A stretch of 13,984 nt of DNA, taken from assembly GCA_910579145.1 (NCBI GenBank), contig CAJTTQ010000067.1, forward strand, positions 1 through 13,984, in the 5' to 3' direction. Below are positions 1 to 6,682 of this stretch, piece after piece. A program made the position numbers and the translations under genes. The first letter of the stretch is position 1. Every line of letters begins with the position of its first letter. The stretch is from an uncultured Eubacterium sp. (GTDB lineage Bacteria; Bacillota; Clostridia; Lachnospirales; Lachnospiraceae). Under the pieces are notes generated by a model, which was given only the letters and a program-made list of their open reading frames with translations, ran no database searches and was not told where the DNA came from.

Positions 1-104
1 CATTGAACCCTTCATTTTCTATCTTCCATCTGCCGCATACTCTTTAAGGAACAGATAAATTTGTTGCGTCAAACGAAAAATATAGTAAAATATTTTACGT
101 AAAC

Positions 105-138
105 CAGAGTGTCAAAAAGTACACTTTTTGACACTCTG
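105..138. repeat. Near-perfect palindrome downstream of the operon
   Basis: Arms 105-120 (CAGAGTGTCAAAAAGT) and 123-138 are perfectly complementary over 16 bp, separated only by AC. It begins 66 nt past the ABC6 stop. No T-run follows on either strand, so it is an unusual terminator at best. It may end or stabilise the operon mRNA, or be a dispersed palindromic repeat or protein-binding site. The surrounding stretch (1-204) is AT-rich and shows no convincing gene; a second palindrome, GTAAAATATTTTAC, lies at 85-98. Confidence 0.6.
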
Positions 139-204
139 AAATCATTCTATTCCCCACATATTATATAGATTTACCCTCTTTCGTTTCACAGCAACTACCT
201 CCCC

Positions 205-1998
205 CTACCAAACCTCATACCTCCCCGCCTGAACCCGCCACATCTGGGCATATTTCCCACCGAGTTCCAACAGCTGTTCATGCGTTCCCTCCTCGATGAT
301 CCTGCCCTTCTCCAGCATGATGATCCGGTCGGCGTCCCTCGTAGTAGAAAGCCGGTGGGAAATATAAAACACCGTCTTTCCTTTCGCCGCCTTGTGCATC
401 GCCTTATTCAGGCTGTACTCGGCAATCGGATCTAAGGCGCTCGACGGCTCATCCATCGCGAGAATATCGGCCTCCCGGTAAAACGCCCTGGCGATCGCTA
501 CCTTCTGGCTCTCCCCGCCGGAAAGGTTGACACCCTTTTCATCAAACTCCGTCGTGATCGGTGTTGCCAGTCCCTGCGGCAGATCGCCAAGACGCCCGCC
601 AAAACCGCTCTGCACGAGCGCGGCCTTCACGGGTTCCTCCTCCCTGGCAGGATCCTCCACATCATCAAGGATGACATTTTCCAACAAAGAAGCGCCATAC
701 ATTTTATAATCCTGAAATACGACGCCGATCCGTTTCCGGTACTCGTCCAGATCGTACTCCCGGATATCCTTTCCGTGATAGCGGATTTCCCCCTCCGTCG
801 GATCATATAAGCGCATGAGAAGTTTGATGAGCGTCGTCTTGCCAGCGCCGTTATAACCGACGACAGCGACCCTCTGTCCCTCCGGCACGGACAGGTTGAT
901 ATGATGGAGGATCTCCTCCCCGTGTTCCGAGTAGCGGAAACTCACATTTTTCAGACAGATCTCTCCCGTACCTTTCGGAACAGGATTGCCGATCCCATGC
1001 CGGATCACCGGCTCATAGGCGAGAAACGCCCGAATCTTATCGATATACATACTGTTTTCATTGGCCATCGGGATCGCCTCGGCAAATCCACGCATACCGC
1101 CCCGCAACTGACCCGTCTGGTTAAACAGCACGACCGCATTGCTGTAATTGATCGTGTGCAGGATCGCGGCCTGGAAAACAAGGTAGACAATGTACAGGCC
1201 GTCCAGGATAAAATCCCCCGCACAATAACCTTTGGCAAACAGAAGGCCGACCCTCTTTTTCGCAACATTCCGCCGCGTTTTTATGATCTCTTCATTCGCC
1301 TCGGTGAAATCCTTTTTTAAAATGTGTGCCACTTCCGGATTCAGCCGGAGTTCTTTAGCGTATTCATTGAGATAAAAAACACGGCTCGCGTAATTCCGTC
1401 TGCGCTCCAAAGGATTTTCCGTCACCCTCGTCTTATAATTCAGCTTGTTTAACGCTTTGGAGAGGATAAAACTTAACACAAACGAGGTAAATACGAACAC
1501 AATACCTGCCGCATCCGTCATGAGGAAAAATACCCCCGCTGTGATAAACACGGTGATACTGCTCATGATCGTGTTCAGAAGTGTGAGAAAACGGTCGATT
1601 GAAGTTTCCGCTTCCGAAACCGCGAGCACAAAATCATTATAGTATTTCGGATCGTCATAACATGACAGATCAAGTTCTGCCGCTTTTTGATACATCTGCT
1701 CCTTCAGCGCCTGGTACAGTTTCGGCTTTGCCCGGAATGTCATGGCGTGGATAAAATAACCGTCAGGTATGATCTGTATCATGTTGGCGAGAAGGATCCC
1801 TCCGACCACGAGCAGTACCTTATAAAACGGTTCCCCGTATTCCGCGCAGTGAAGCACATAGCGGATGCCGAGCGTATGCTCGAGAAAGATAAAAAATTTC
1901 AGACGGAACGCGTCGTATAAAAAGTAGATCATATATCCCGGCGCTGTCCGAAAACAGAGTTTCCATAAAAAAACGTGATTCTTCCAAACCTGCTTCAT
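205..1998 (-). CDS. ABC6: half-size ABC exporter, paralogue of ABC2
   Basis: A 597-residue fused permease-ATPase and the last gene of the operon. Hydrophobic stretches lie at about 22-50, 60-78, 142-182 and 262-292. The ATPase has Walker A GYNGAGKT (381-388), Gln429, signature LSGGE (492-496), Walker B ILAMDE (512-517) and His548, so it looks functional. It shares CYDDPKYYN (113-121) and YLNEYAKELRLN (209-220) with ABC2. The ATG overlaps the ABC5 stop in an ATGA junction, with GGAGG 7 nt upstream. The overlap makes ABC5 the expected partner, mirroring ABC1/ABC2 at the operon start. The stop TAG is followed directly by a G-rich GGGGAGG tract. Substrate unknown; alternatives such as a peptide exporter or an immunity pump cannot be separated from sequence alone. 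Confidence 0.93.
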   Translation of the reverse strand: MKQVWKNHVFLWKLCFRTAPGYMIYFLYDAFRLKFFIFLEHTLGIRYVLHCAEYGEPFYKVLLVVGGILLANMIQIIPDGYFIHAMTFRAKPKLYQALKEQMYQKAAELDLSCYDDPKYYNDFVLAVSEAETSIDRFLTLLNTIMSSITVFITAGVFFLMTDAAGIVFVFTSFVLSFILSKALNKLNYKTRVTENPLERRRNYASRVFYLNEYAKELRLNPEVAHILKKDFTEANEEIIKTRRNVAKKRVGLLFAKGYCAGDFILDGLYIVYLVFQAAILHTINYSNAVVLFNQTGQLRGGMRGFAEAIPMANENSMYIDKIRAFLAYEPVIRHGIGNPVPKGTGEICLKNVSFRYSEHGEEILHHINLSVPEGQRVAVVGYNGAGKTTLIKLLMRLYDPTEGEIRYHGKDIREYDLDEYRKRIGVVFQDYKMYGASLLENVILDDVEDPAREEEPVKAALVQSGFGGRLGDLPQGLATPITTEFDEKGVNLSGGESQKVAIARAFYREADILAMDEPSSALDPIAEYSLNKAMHKAAKGKTVFYISHRLSTTRDADRIIMLEKGRIIEEGTHEQLLELGGKYAQMWRVQAGRYEVW

Positions 1999-3815
1999 CC
2001 CTGCACCTCCGATTCTTCCGGCCCCTTTGCCAGATAATTGACCGCCTGCTTTTCATACATATCCGCATACGCCCCCTTTTTCTGTATGAGTGCTGCATGG
2101 GTTCCCTCTTCCTTTACCGTTCCGTTCTCTAACATAAATACCCAGTCCGCGTTTTGTACCGAAGATAACCGGTGGGAGATAAACAGCATCGTCTTATTCC
2201 TGCCGGCCTTTAATATGTTATCAAACAACTCGTTTTCGGCGATCGGATCGAGCGCGCTCGAGGGTTCATCAAAAATCTTACAGGGACAGTTTCTCACAAA
2301 CGCCCTCGCCACTACGATCTTCTGATACTCACCGCCGGAAAGCACCGCGCCTTCCTCCGAAAACTCCCTTGTCAGCACCGTGTGGATCCCGTGCGGCAGC
2401 GATGCCGCTTTGTCGTAGACGCCGGCCATCTTTAACGCCTTTACTACCTGTTCTTCATCCTCCGGCATCCCTTTGCGCATCAGCACATTTTCCATGATGG
2501 ATAATGAGAAGATCTGATGATCCTGAAATGCCGTCGCAAAAAGCGCGCGGTATTTTTGCAGCTCAAACTCCTTGATATTCCTGCCGTTTAACAGGATCTC
2601 ACCCTGATCCGGGTCATAAAAGCGGAGCAGGAGTTTTATGATCGTAGATTTGCCGGCCCCATTATGCCCTACGAGCGCATATGTACGGCCTCCCCGTATC
2701 TCAAATGATAAATGCCGTATGACCGGTTCCTCCTTATACGAAAAGCTCACGTCACGAAATTCAATGTTCTCGATCACCTCACCCGGATCCTCTCCCGCGT
2801 AATCCTCGGGAATGCTCTCCTTATGCTCTAAAAAACCGCGCAGATTGTCCACAAACAGACCATTTTTAAATCCTTTCACAAGAGAATCTGTAAAACCGAT
2901 CAAAATCCAGGTCGAAGAAACCATCATACTCGTCAAAACTGCCAGCTGTGCCAGCGTCATCGTATGCCCGACTAACGTCCGGTAAGCACCGTAGATCAAT
3001 AATCCTTCAAAAATAAAGGAAAATGTAAACTGCACGCGGAGCCAGTGGAAAACAACTGCCTTTGGCGTGTACTTTTTCGTCACTTCCACCACGCCCCGGA
3101 TCGCCTCACTGTAATGACGTTTCATCAACGCAAACGCTTTCGTCAGGCGGACTTCTTTCGCGTAATCCGCCAGGTACATCACCCGGTTGACATAAGCGAT
3201 CTTCCGGTTATACGGTGCCATATCCTTATTTCGTTCAAAGTCAATCTGACCGAGTTTGCGGTCAAAAACAAAATTTCCGATGATGGGAAAAATAATGAAA
3301 AGAACCGAGATGGCGTCCACTTCGAACATGAGCGCAAAAGAAACGACAGAGGCAATCACACCAAAAAATACGCCCCAGATAGTATCTACCGTCTCCATAA
3401 GCTGCTCCGCCGCCCTATCCATCGCCAGCGTGTACTTATTGTAAAACTCACTGTCTTCAAAACAGGCCAGCTCTACATTTCCTGATTTTTCAAAGAGCTT
3501 CAGATTCAAATTTTTATATACCTCTGCCTGTGTGATCGGAAGTACCTTCCCATTCACATAACTGTTATAAAATGAAATGCTGGCAAATACAACTACCGTG
3601 ATCATTAAGAATGTTATGATGGATGGAAACTCCTGGTCTGTCTCCAACGCGTGGATGACGTACCTCATAAAAAACGCGCTGTAAAAGAGCCATTCAAAAT
3701 AGCCGAGCAATCTCGTCACTGCTTTATGTATCGTCTGGCTCGGACTGATCTTCCATAACAGGCGCAGCGCGTACACATTATTTTTCAGCGCGCGCCATTT
3801 TTCATTTTGTTTCAT
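1995..3815 (-). CDS. ABC5: half-size ABC exporter, paralogue of ABC1
   Basis: A 606-residue fused permease-ATPase. Hydrophobic segments lie at about 35-55, 66-86, 145-187, 262-280 and 288-308. The ATPase has Walker A GHNGAGKS (383-390), Gln431, signature LSGGE (492-496), Walker B CKIFDE (512-517) and His548. It shares with ABC1 the CFEDSEFYN motif (118-126), the RVMYLADYAKEVRL segment (211-224) and the GIHTVLT stretch in the ATPase, so the pair arose by duplication. The frame is open up to 3914, but the ATG at 3815 is preferred. It has AGGAGG (3820-3825) directly upstream, although only 4 nt away, and its N-terminus aligns with that of ABC1; the 3914 ATG lacks a good ribosome site. The stop overlaps the ABC6 start by 4 nt (ATGA), pointing to a coupled ABC5-ABC6 heterodimer. 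Confidence 0.92.
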   Translation of the reverse strand: MKQNEKWRALKNNVYALRLLWKISPSQTIHKAVTRLLGYFEWLFYSAFFMRYVIHALETDQEFPSIITFLMITVVVFASISFYNSYVNGKVLPITQAEVYKNLNLKLFEKSGNVELACFEDSEFYNKYTLAMDRAAEQLMETVDTIWGVFFGVIASVVSFALMFEVDAISVLFIIFPIIGNFVFDRKLGQIDFERNKDMAPYNRKIAYVNRVMYLADYAKEVRLTKAFALMKRHYSEAIRGVVEVTKKYTPKAVVFHWLRVQFTFSFIFEGLLIYGAYRTLVGHTMTLAQLAVLTSMMVSSTWILIGFTDSLVKGFKNGLFVDNLRGFLEHKESIPEDYAGEDPGEVIENIEFRDVSFSYKEEPVIRHLSFEIRGGRTYALVGHNGAGKSTIIKLLLRFYDPDQGEILLNGRNIKEFELQKYRALFATAFQDHQIFSLSIMENVLMRKGMPEDEEQVVKALKMAGVYDKAASLPHGIHTVLTREFSEEGAVLSGGEYQKIVVARAFVRNCPCKIFDEPSSALDPIAENELFDNILKAGRNKTMLFISHRLSSVQNADWVFMLENGTVKEEGTHAALIQKKGAYADMYEKQAVNYLAKGPEESEVQG

Positions 3816-3833
3816 ATATCCTCCTTGTTTTTC

Positions 3834-3849
3834 AGGAGGCAAACCTCCT
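3834..3849 (-). promoter_or_regulatory. Anti-Shine-Dalgarno hairpin before ABC5
   Basis: On the minus strand AGGAGG (3844-3849), loop TTTG and CCTCCT (3834-3839) form a small hairpin. Eight bases later comes the real ABC5 ribosome site AGGAGG (3820-3825). The single CCTCCT can pair with either copy, so the decoy copy upstream frees the ribosome site while pairing with the downstream copy hides it. This could tune ABC5/ABC6 translation. The plus strand has TTTTT after the same hairpin, but no plus-strand gene ends here. Confidence 0.45.
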
Positions 3850-3867
3850 TTTTCGCCTGATGTGAGT

Positions 3868-3903
3868 GAGACAAAGTGCCGGAAACTCCCAGCGCTTTGT
3901 CTC
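3868..3903 (-). other. Intercistronic hairpin between ABC4 and ABC5
   Basis: Arms 3868-3879 (GAGACAAAGTGC) and 3892-3903 (GCGCTTTGTCTC) pair over 12 bp with one T-G wobble and a 12-nt loop. No T-run follows on either strand, so it is not a standard terminator. It sits in the only long gap of the operon (3816-3936) and could protect the upstream mRNA or act as a processing point. That would set different levels for ABC1-ABC4 and ABC5-ABC6. Confidence 0.55.
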
Positions 3904-3936
3904 TCGTGGGACATAAGCTTTCTGCCGTTATTCCCC

Positions 3937-6114
3937 TCACATCTGCATCTCCATCTGTGCCTTCACGAGCCGGTAATAAATCCCCTTCCTCCGGATCAGT
4001 TCCTCATGGGAGCCGACTTCCGCCACCTGGTGCCCGTCGATGACGATGAGCCGGTCGGCATTTTTTAACGTAGACAGCCGGTGCGCGATGGCAAACGTAG
4101 TCCGGCCATCCGTCAGCCGTTCCAGCGCTTTTTGGATCATGTACTCACTCTCCGTATCAAGGCTCGCTGTCGCCTCGTCCAAAATGAGCAGTTTCGGCTC
4201 ATTCAGAATCGCGCGGGCGATCGCGATACGCTGACGCTCCCCGCCGGAAAGGTTATACCCCTTCTCGCCGACATACGTATTGTAACCGTCAGGCGTTTTT
4301 GAGATAAACTCGTGGGCATTCGCCATTTTCGCCGCGCGGATCACTTCCTCATACGTCGCATCCGGCCTGGAAAAACGGATGTTGTTTAAAATCGTCCCAG
4401 AAAATAGAAATGTCTCCTGCAATACGACACCGATCTGGGCGTGGAATTTATCAGAACGGATTTCTTTTATATCGTGACCGTCCACCAAAAGATTTCCGTC
4501 ATCCACTTCATACAGCCGCATGATCAGGTTGATGAGCGTCGATTTTCCCGTCCCGGACGCCCCTACGATCCCGATCATTTCCCCTTTGCGTATCGTCAGG
4601 TTCAGATCCTCCAGCACCGGCTGGTACGATTTATAACCAAACGTCGCGTGTCTGAATTCGATCTCGCCCTGCACATCGAGTTCCACCGGATGTTCGACAT
4701 CCTCGATAAACGGCTCCTGCGCCAGCACATCATTGATCCTCTCAATACCGCTGATCAGGTTGATCAGCTGACGCGGCATATTTGTCATCCAGTTCAGGTA
4801 CTGGTACAAAAGCTGCGTGTATGTCACAAACTGCAGCAGCTCACCGGTCGTCATCTCCCCGTCCAGCACGTCAATACCGCCAAAGTACACGACGAGAAAC
4901 ACGCCCGCCCCCATCAGAAAGTTCATCCAGGGGTTGAATACCGCCCAGAACACTTCATTCCTCGTCTGCACATGGCAAAATTCATCAGCCAGGTGATTAA
5001 ACTTTACTTTTTCCGCCTCTTCCCTGCCGTATGATTTCACGACGCGCATACCGGAAATCACATCCTGCAGATTGCTGTTTACATCGTCGCCCCGCTTCCA
5101 CTGGAGATGGAACCTGCGATGGATGTTTTTACGGAATCCATACGTGACCGCCGCCGCGATCGGAATAAAGATAAAGCTAAACAGTGCCAGCTTTACATTC
5201 AGCGCCAGCATAAAGATCACGTCGCAGAGAAAGATAAAACAGACCGTAAACATATTACAAAATGTCTTCTCCATAAACTCGCGGATCCTTCCGGTATCCG
5301 AGACGATACGGTTCATCAATTCTCCCGGCCGCCTGTCATTGATAAAACTCAAAGACAAGATCTGAATTTTCGCAAAAAGCTGTTCCCGCAGATCTTTTGC
5401 GATCCTTGCCCCGAGCACCGTACAATAATAACTTTTCAGTATATTGATGACCACGATCCCGATACTCAGGCCAAACATGATCCCCAGACAGGTAAACGCC
5501 ACCGACATGCCGCCATTTCCTTTTGTCAGCACTTCATCCACCAGGTGCTTCTGCACTTCGGGATTTAACAGAGTGACGACAGACGCCAGGATCATCAGCG
5601 CGATGATTCCGACAAAACTCTTTTTATAGGGAGCCGCCATAGCCAGGAAATTCCGCCAGAACCCTCCCTCTTTCGAACAATGAGGGCAATAGCGCGTACC
5701 AGGTATCGCTTTTCCACAATTGGGACAGATCTTTTCATATTCACCGCTGACTACCTCTTCTCCCCGGCCGGAGATCAATATGTTGATCCCTCTCGCCACA
5801 TAGGCGTACCGGGAGAGATGTTTGGCCGAATACTGCACGACGTAACGGCTCACGCCCTGATGTTCCAGTACGAGCAGGCCGCAGCCGATCTTCGGCTCCG
5901 CTTTTGCGTGCCTGCATTGTGACAGATCCAGTTTTTCCCGCAACTCTCCCTTTGAAATGACCCACAGATGCCTCGTCGTGACGACCAGATACGAATCCGG
6001 CAGAAAAGAACCATCCTCCGCCACATCAAACGGGACCGCGTAATAGATCCGCTCTCCGGCATCCATTTGGATACAGGAAACCGCAGTCTTTGGCAGTTCA
6101 AATTTTAATATCAT
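3937..6114 (-). CDS. ABC4: ABC exporter with PH-like N-terminal domain and zinc ribbon
   Basis: 725 residues. Residues 1-115 form a beta-rich domain. Its SYLVVTTRHLWVISKGEL stretch (41-58), followed by alternating strands, recalls bacterial PH-like (YokE-type) domains; this is inference. A zinc ribbon follows (Cys130, Cys133, Cys143, Cys146), then six membrane segments (about 165-185, 208-228, 285-305, 308-326, 392-412, 425-445) and an ATPase with Walker A GASGTGKS (518-525), Gln566, signature LSGGE (622-626), Walker B LLILDE (642-647) and His678. It is the paralogue and probable dimer partner of ABC3. The ATG at 6114 has an excellent AGGAGG (6121-6126) 6 nt upstream and lies 25 nt after the DUF1854 stop. 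A 121-nt hairpin-bearing gap follows it, the largest in the operon. Substrate unknown. Confidence 0.94.
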   Translation of the reverse strand: MILKFELPKTAVSCIQMDAGERIYYAVPFDVAEDGSFLPDSYLVVTTRHLWVISKGELREKLDLSQCRHAKAEPKIGCGLLVLEHQGVSRYVVQYSAKHLSRYAYVARGINILISGRGEEVVSGEYEKICPNCGKAIPGTRYCPHCSKEGGFWRNFLAMAAPYKKSFVGIIALMILASVVTLLNPEVQKHLVDEVLTKGNGGMSVAFTCLGIMFGLSIGIVVINILKSYYCTVLGARIAKDLREQLFAKIQILSLSFINDRRPGELMNRIVSDTGRIREFMEKTFCNMFTVCFIFLCDVIFMLALNVKLALFSFIFIPIAAAVTYGFRKNIHRRFHLQWKRGDDVNSNLQDVISGMRVVKSYGREEAEKVKFNHLADEFCHVQTRNEVFWAVFNPWMNFLMGAGVFLVVYFGGIDVLDGEMTTGELLQFVTYTQLLYQYLNWMTNMPRQLINLISGIERINDVLAQEPFIEDVEHPVELDVQGEIEFRHATFGYKSYQPVLEDLNLTIRKGEMIGIVGASGTGKSTLINLIMRLYEVDDGNLLVDGHDIKEIRSDKFHAQIGVVLQETFLFSGTILNNIRFSRPDATYEEVIRAAKMANAHEFISKTPDGYNTYVGEKGYNLSGGERQRIAIARAILNEPKLLILDEATASLDTESEYMIQKALERLTDGRTTFAIAHRLSTLKNADRLIVIDGHQVAEVGSHEELIRRKGIYYRLVKAQMEMQM

Positions 6115-6139
6115 GGATAACCTCCTCGCTTTGTGGCAA

Positions 6140-6682
6140 CTATAAGAACAGATCCAGTTTCCGCTGCTCTTTCTGCGTCAGTTGTAACACATCCGGTATC
6201 TCAAACCTGTTCTCATCCAGATCGGTGATGAGCAGACGGGTGTCCGTCAGGCGTACGACAGCATTTCCGCCCATATTGATGGTAAACCGGCATTCACCCC
6301 GGTCAGTCAGTACATGGAAATACGCGTATCCGTACTCGTCCTTGATATCCAGTACCTTTTGTATCACCGGCGTGAAATAGTGCAGGTTCAACTGTTCCTC
6401 CAGCATTTTTCTCGTCTCCTTCGGCATCTTTTTCAAATCCTCAATGACGCCGATCTCTTTCGAACGCTCTTCCACCGTACGGATCGAAATGTATCGTTCC
6501 GGATCCGTAAAGGGGAACAGACGGATCACCTGTACCCTGTCCCACTCGGTTCCGTCAAATGCCAGCCGGATAAAACCGCCCTCCGTTCTGGAAAAAACAG
6601 CGTTGTCTTTTGTGAGATAGCGAAGGGCCGTCATCTCCTCCACTTCCTGTTCCATCTCTTCCATCTTAAATTCTTCAGCCAT
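6140..6682 (-). CDS. DUF1854 family protein, putative ABC exporter accessory subunit
   Basis: A 180-residue soluble protein lacking a signal peptide or membrane segment. Hallmarks of DUF1854 as I recall the family: the LFPFTDPERYISIR stretch (55-68), EIGVIEDLKKMP (76-87), YFTPVIQKVLDI (102-113), FHVLTDRGECRF (122-133) and the C-terminal DENRFEIPDV segment (156-165). The family is known beside, or fused to, ABC transporters and has no established reaction; a substrate- or ligand-binding role has been suggested. Here it lies exactly between two zinc-ribbon transporters, supporting an accessory role for that pair. The start is taken as ATG at 6682, read directly from the ABC3 stop (TGATG), with GGAGG 6 nt upstream (6689-6693); a GTG one codon earlier is possible. 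The first 17 residues are unusually acidic and rich in Met and Glu. Confidence 0.88.
   Translation of the reverse strand: MAEEFKMEEMEQEVEEMTALRYLTKDNAVFSRTEGGFIRLAFDGTEWDRVQVIRLFPFTDPERYISIRTVEERSKEIGVIEDLKKMPKETRKMLEEQLNLHYFTPVIQKVLDIKDEYGYAYFHVLTDRGECRFTINMGGNAVVRLTDTRLLITDLDENRFEIPDVLQLTQKEQRKLDLFL

Noticed and set aside
1..19. ATG at the left edge on the minus strand with GAAGGG 4 nt upstream, possibly the next gene.
   Set aside because: Only the start codon lies in the window, so nothing can be said about a coding region.
2..58. Plus-strand open frame ending in TAA at 56-58 that could be the tail of a converging gene.
   Set aside because: Only 18 codons are visible and no motif is recognisable; it cannot be distinguished from chance.
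142..189. Tiny minus-strand ORF (GTG start, 15 codons) after ABC6 with GGAGG 8 nt upstream.
   Set aside because: Too short and GTG-started. The G-rich tract directly after a stop codon may be chance, and there is no supporting context.
3816..3914. Upstream extension of ABC5 to an ATG at 3914.
   Set aside because: No good ribosome site there. The extension covers the hairpins and has no similarity to the N-terminus of ABC1.
4441..5034. Long plus-strand open frame (197 codons) opposite ABC4, and similar ones elsewhere opposite the transporters.
   Set aside because: They mirror conserved ABC coding sequence on the other strand, have low-complexity His/Arg-rich translations and lack ribosome sites.
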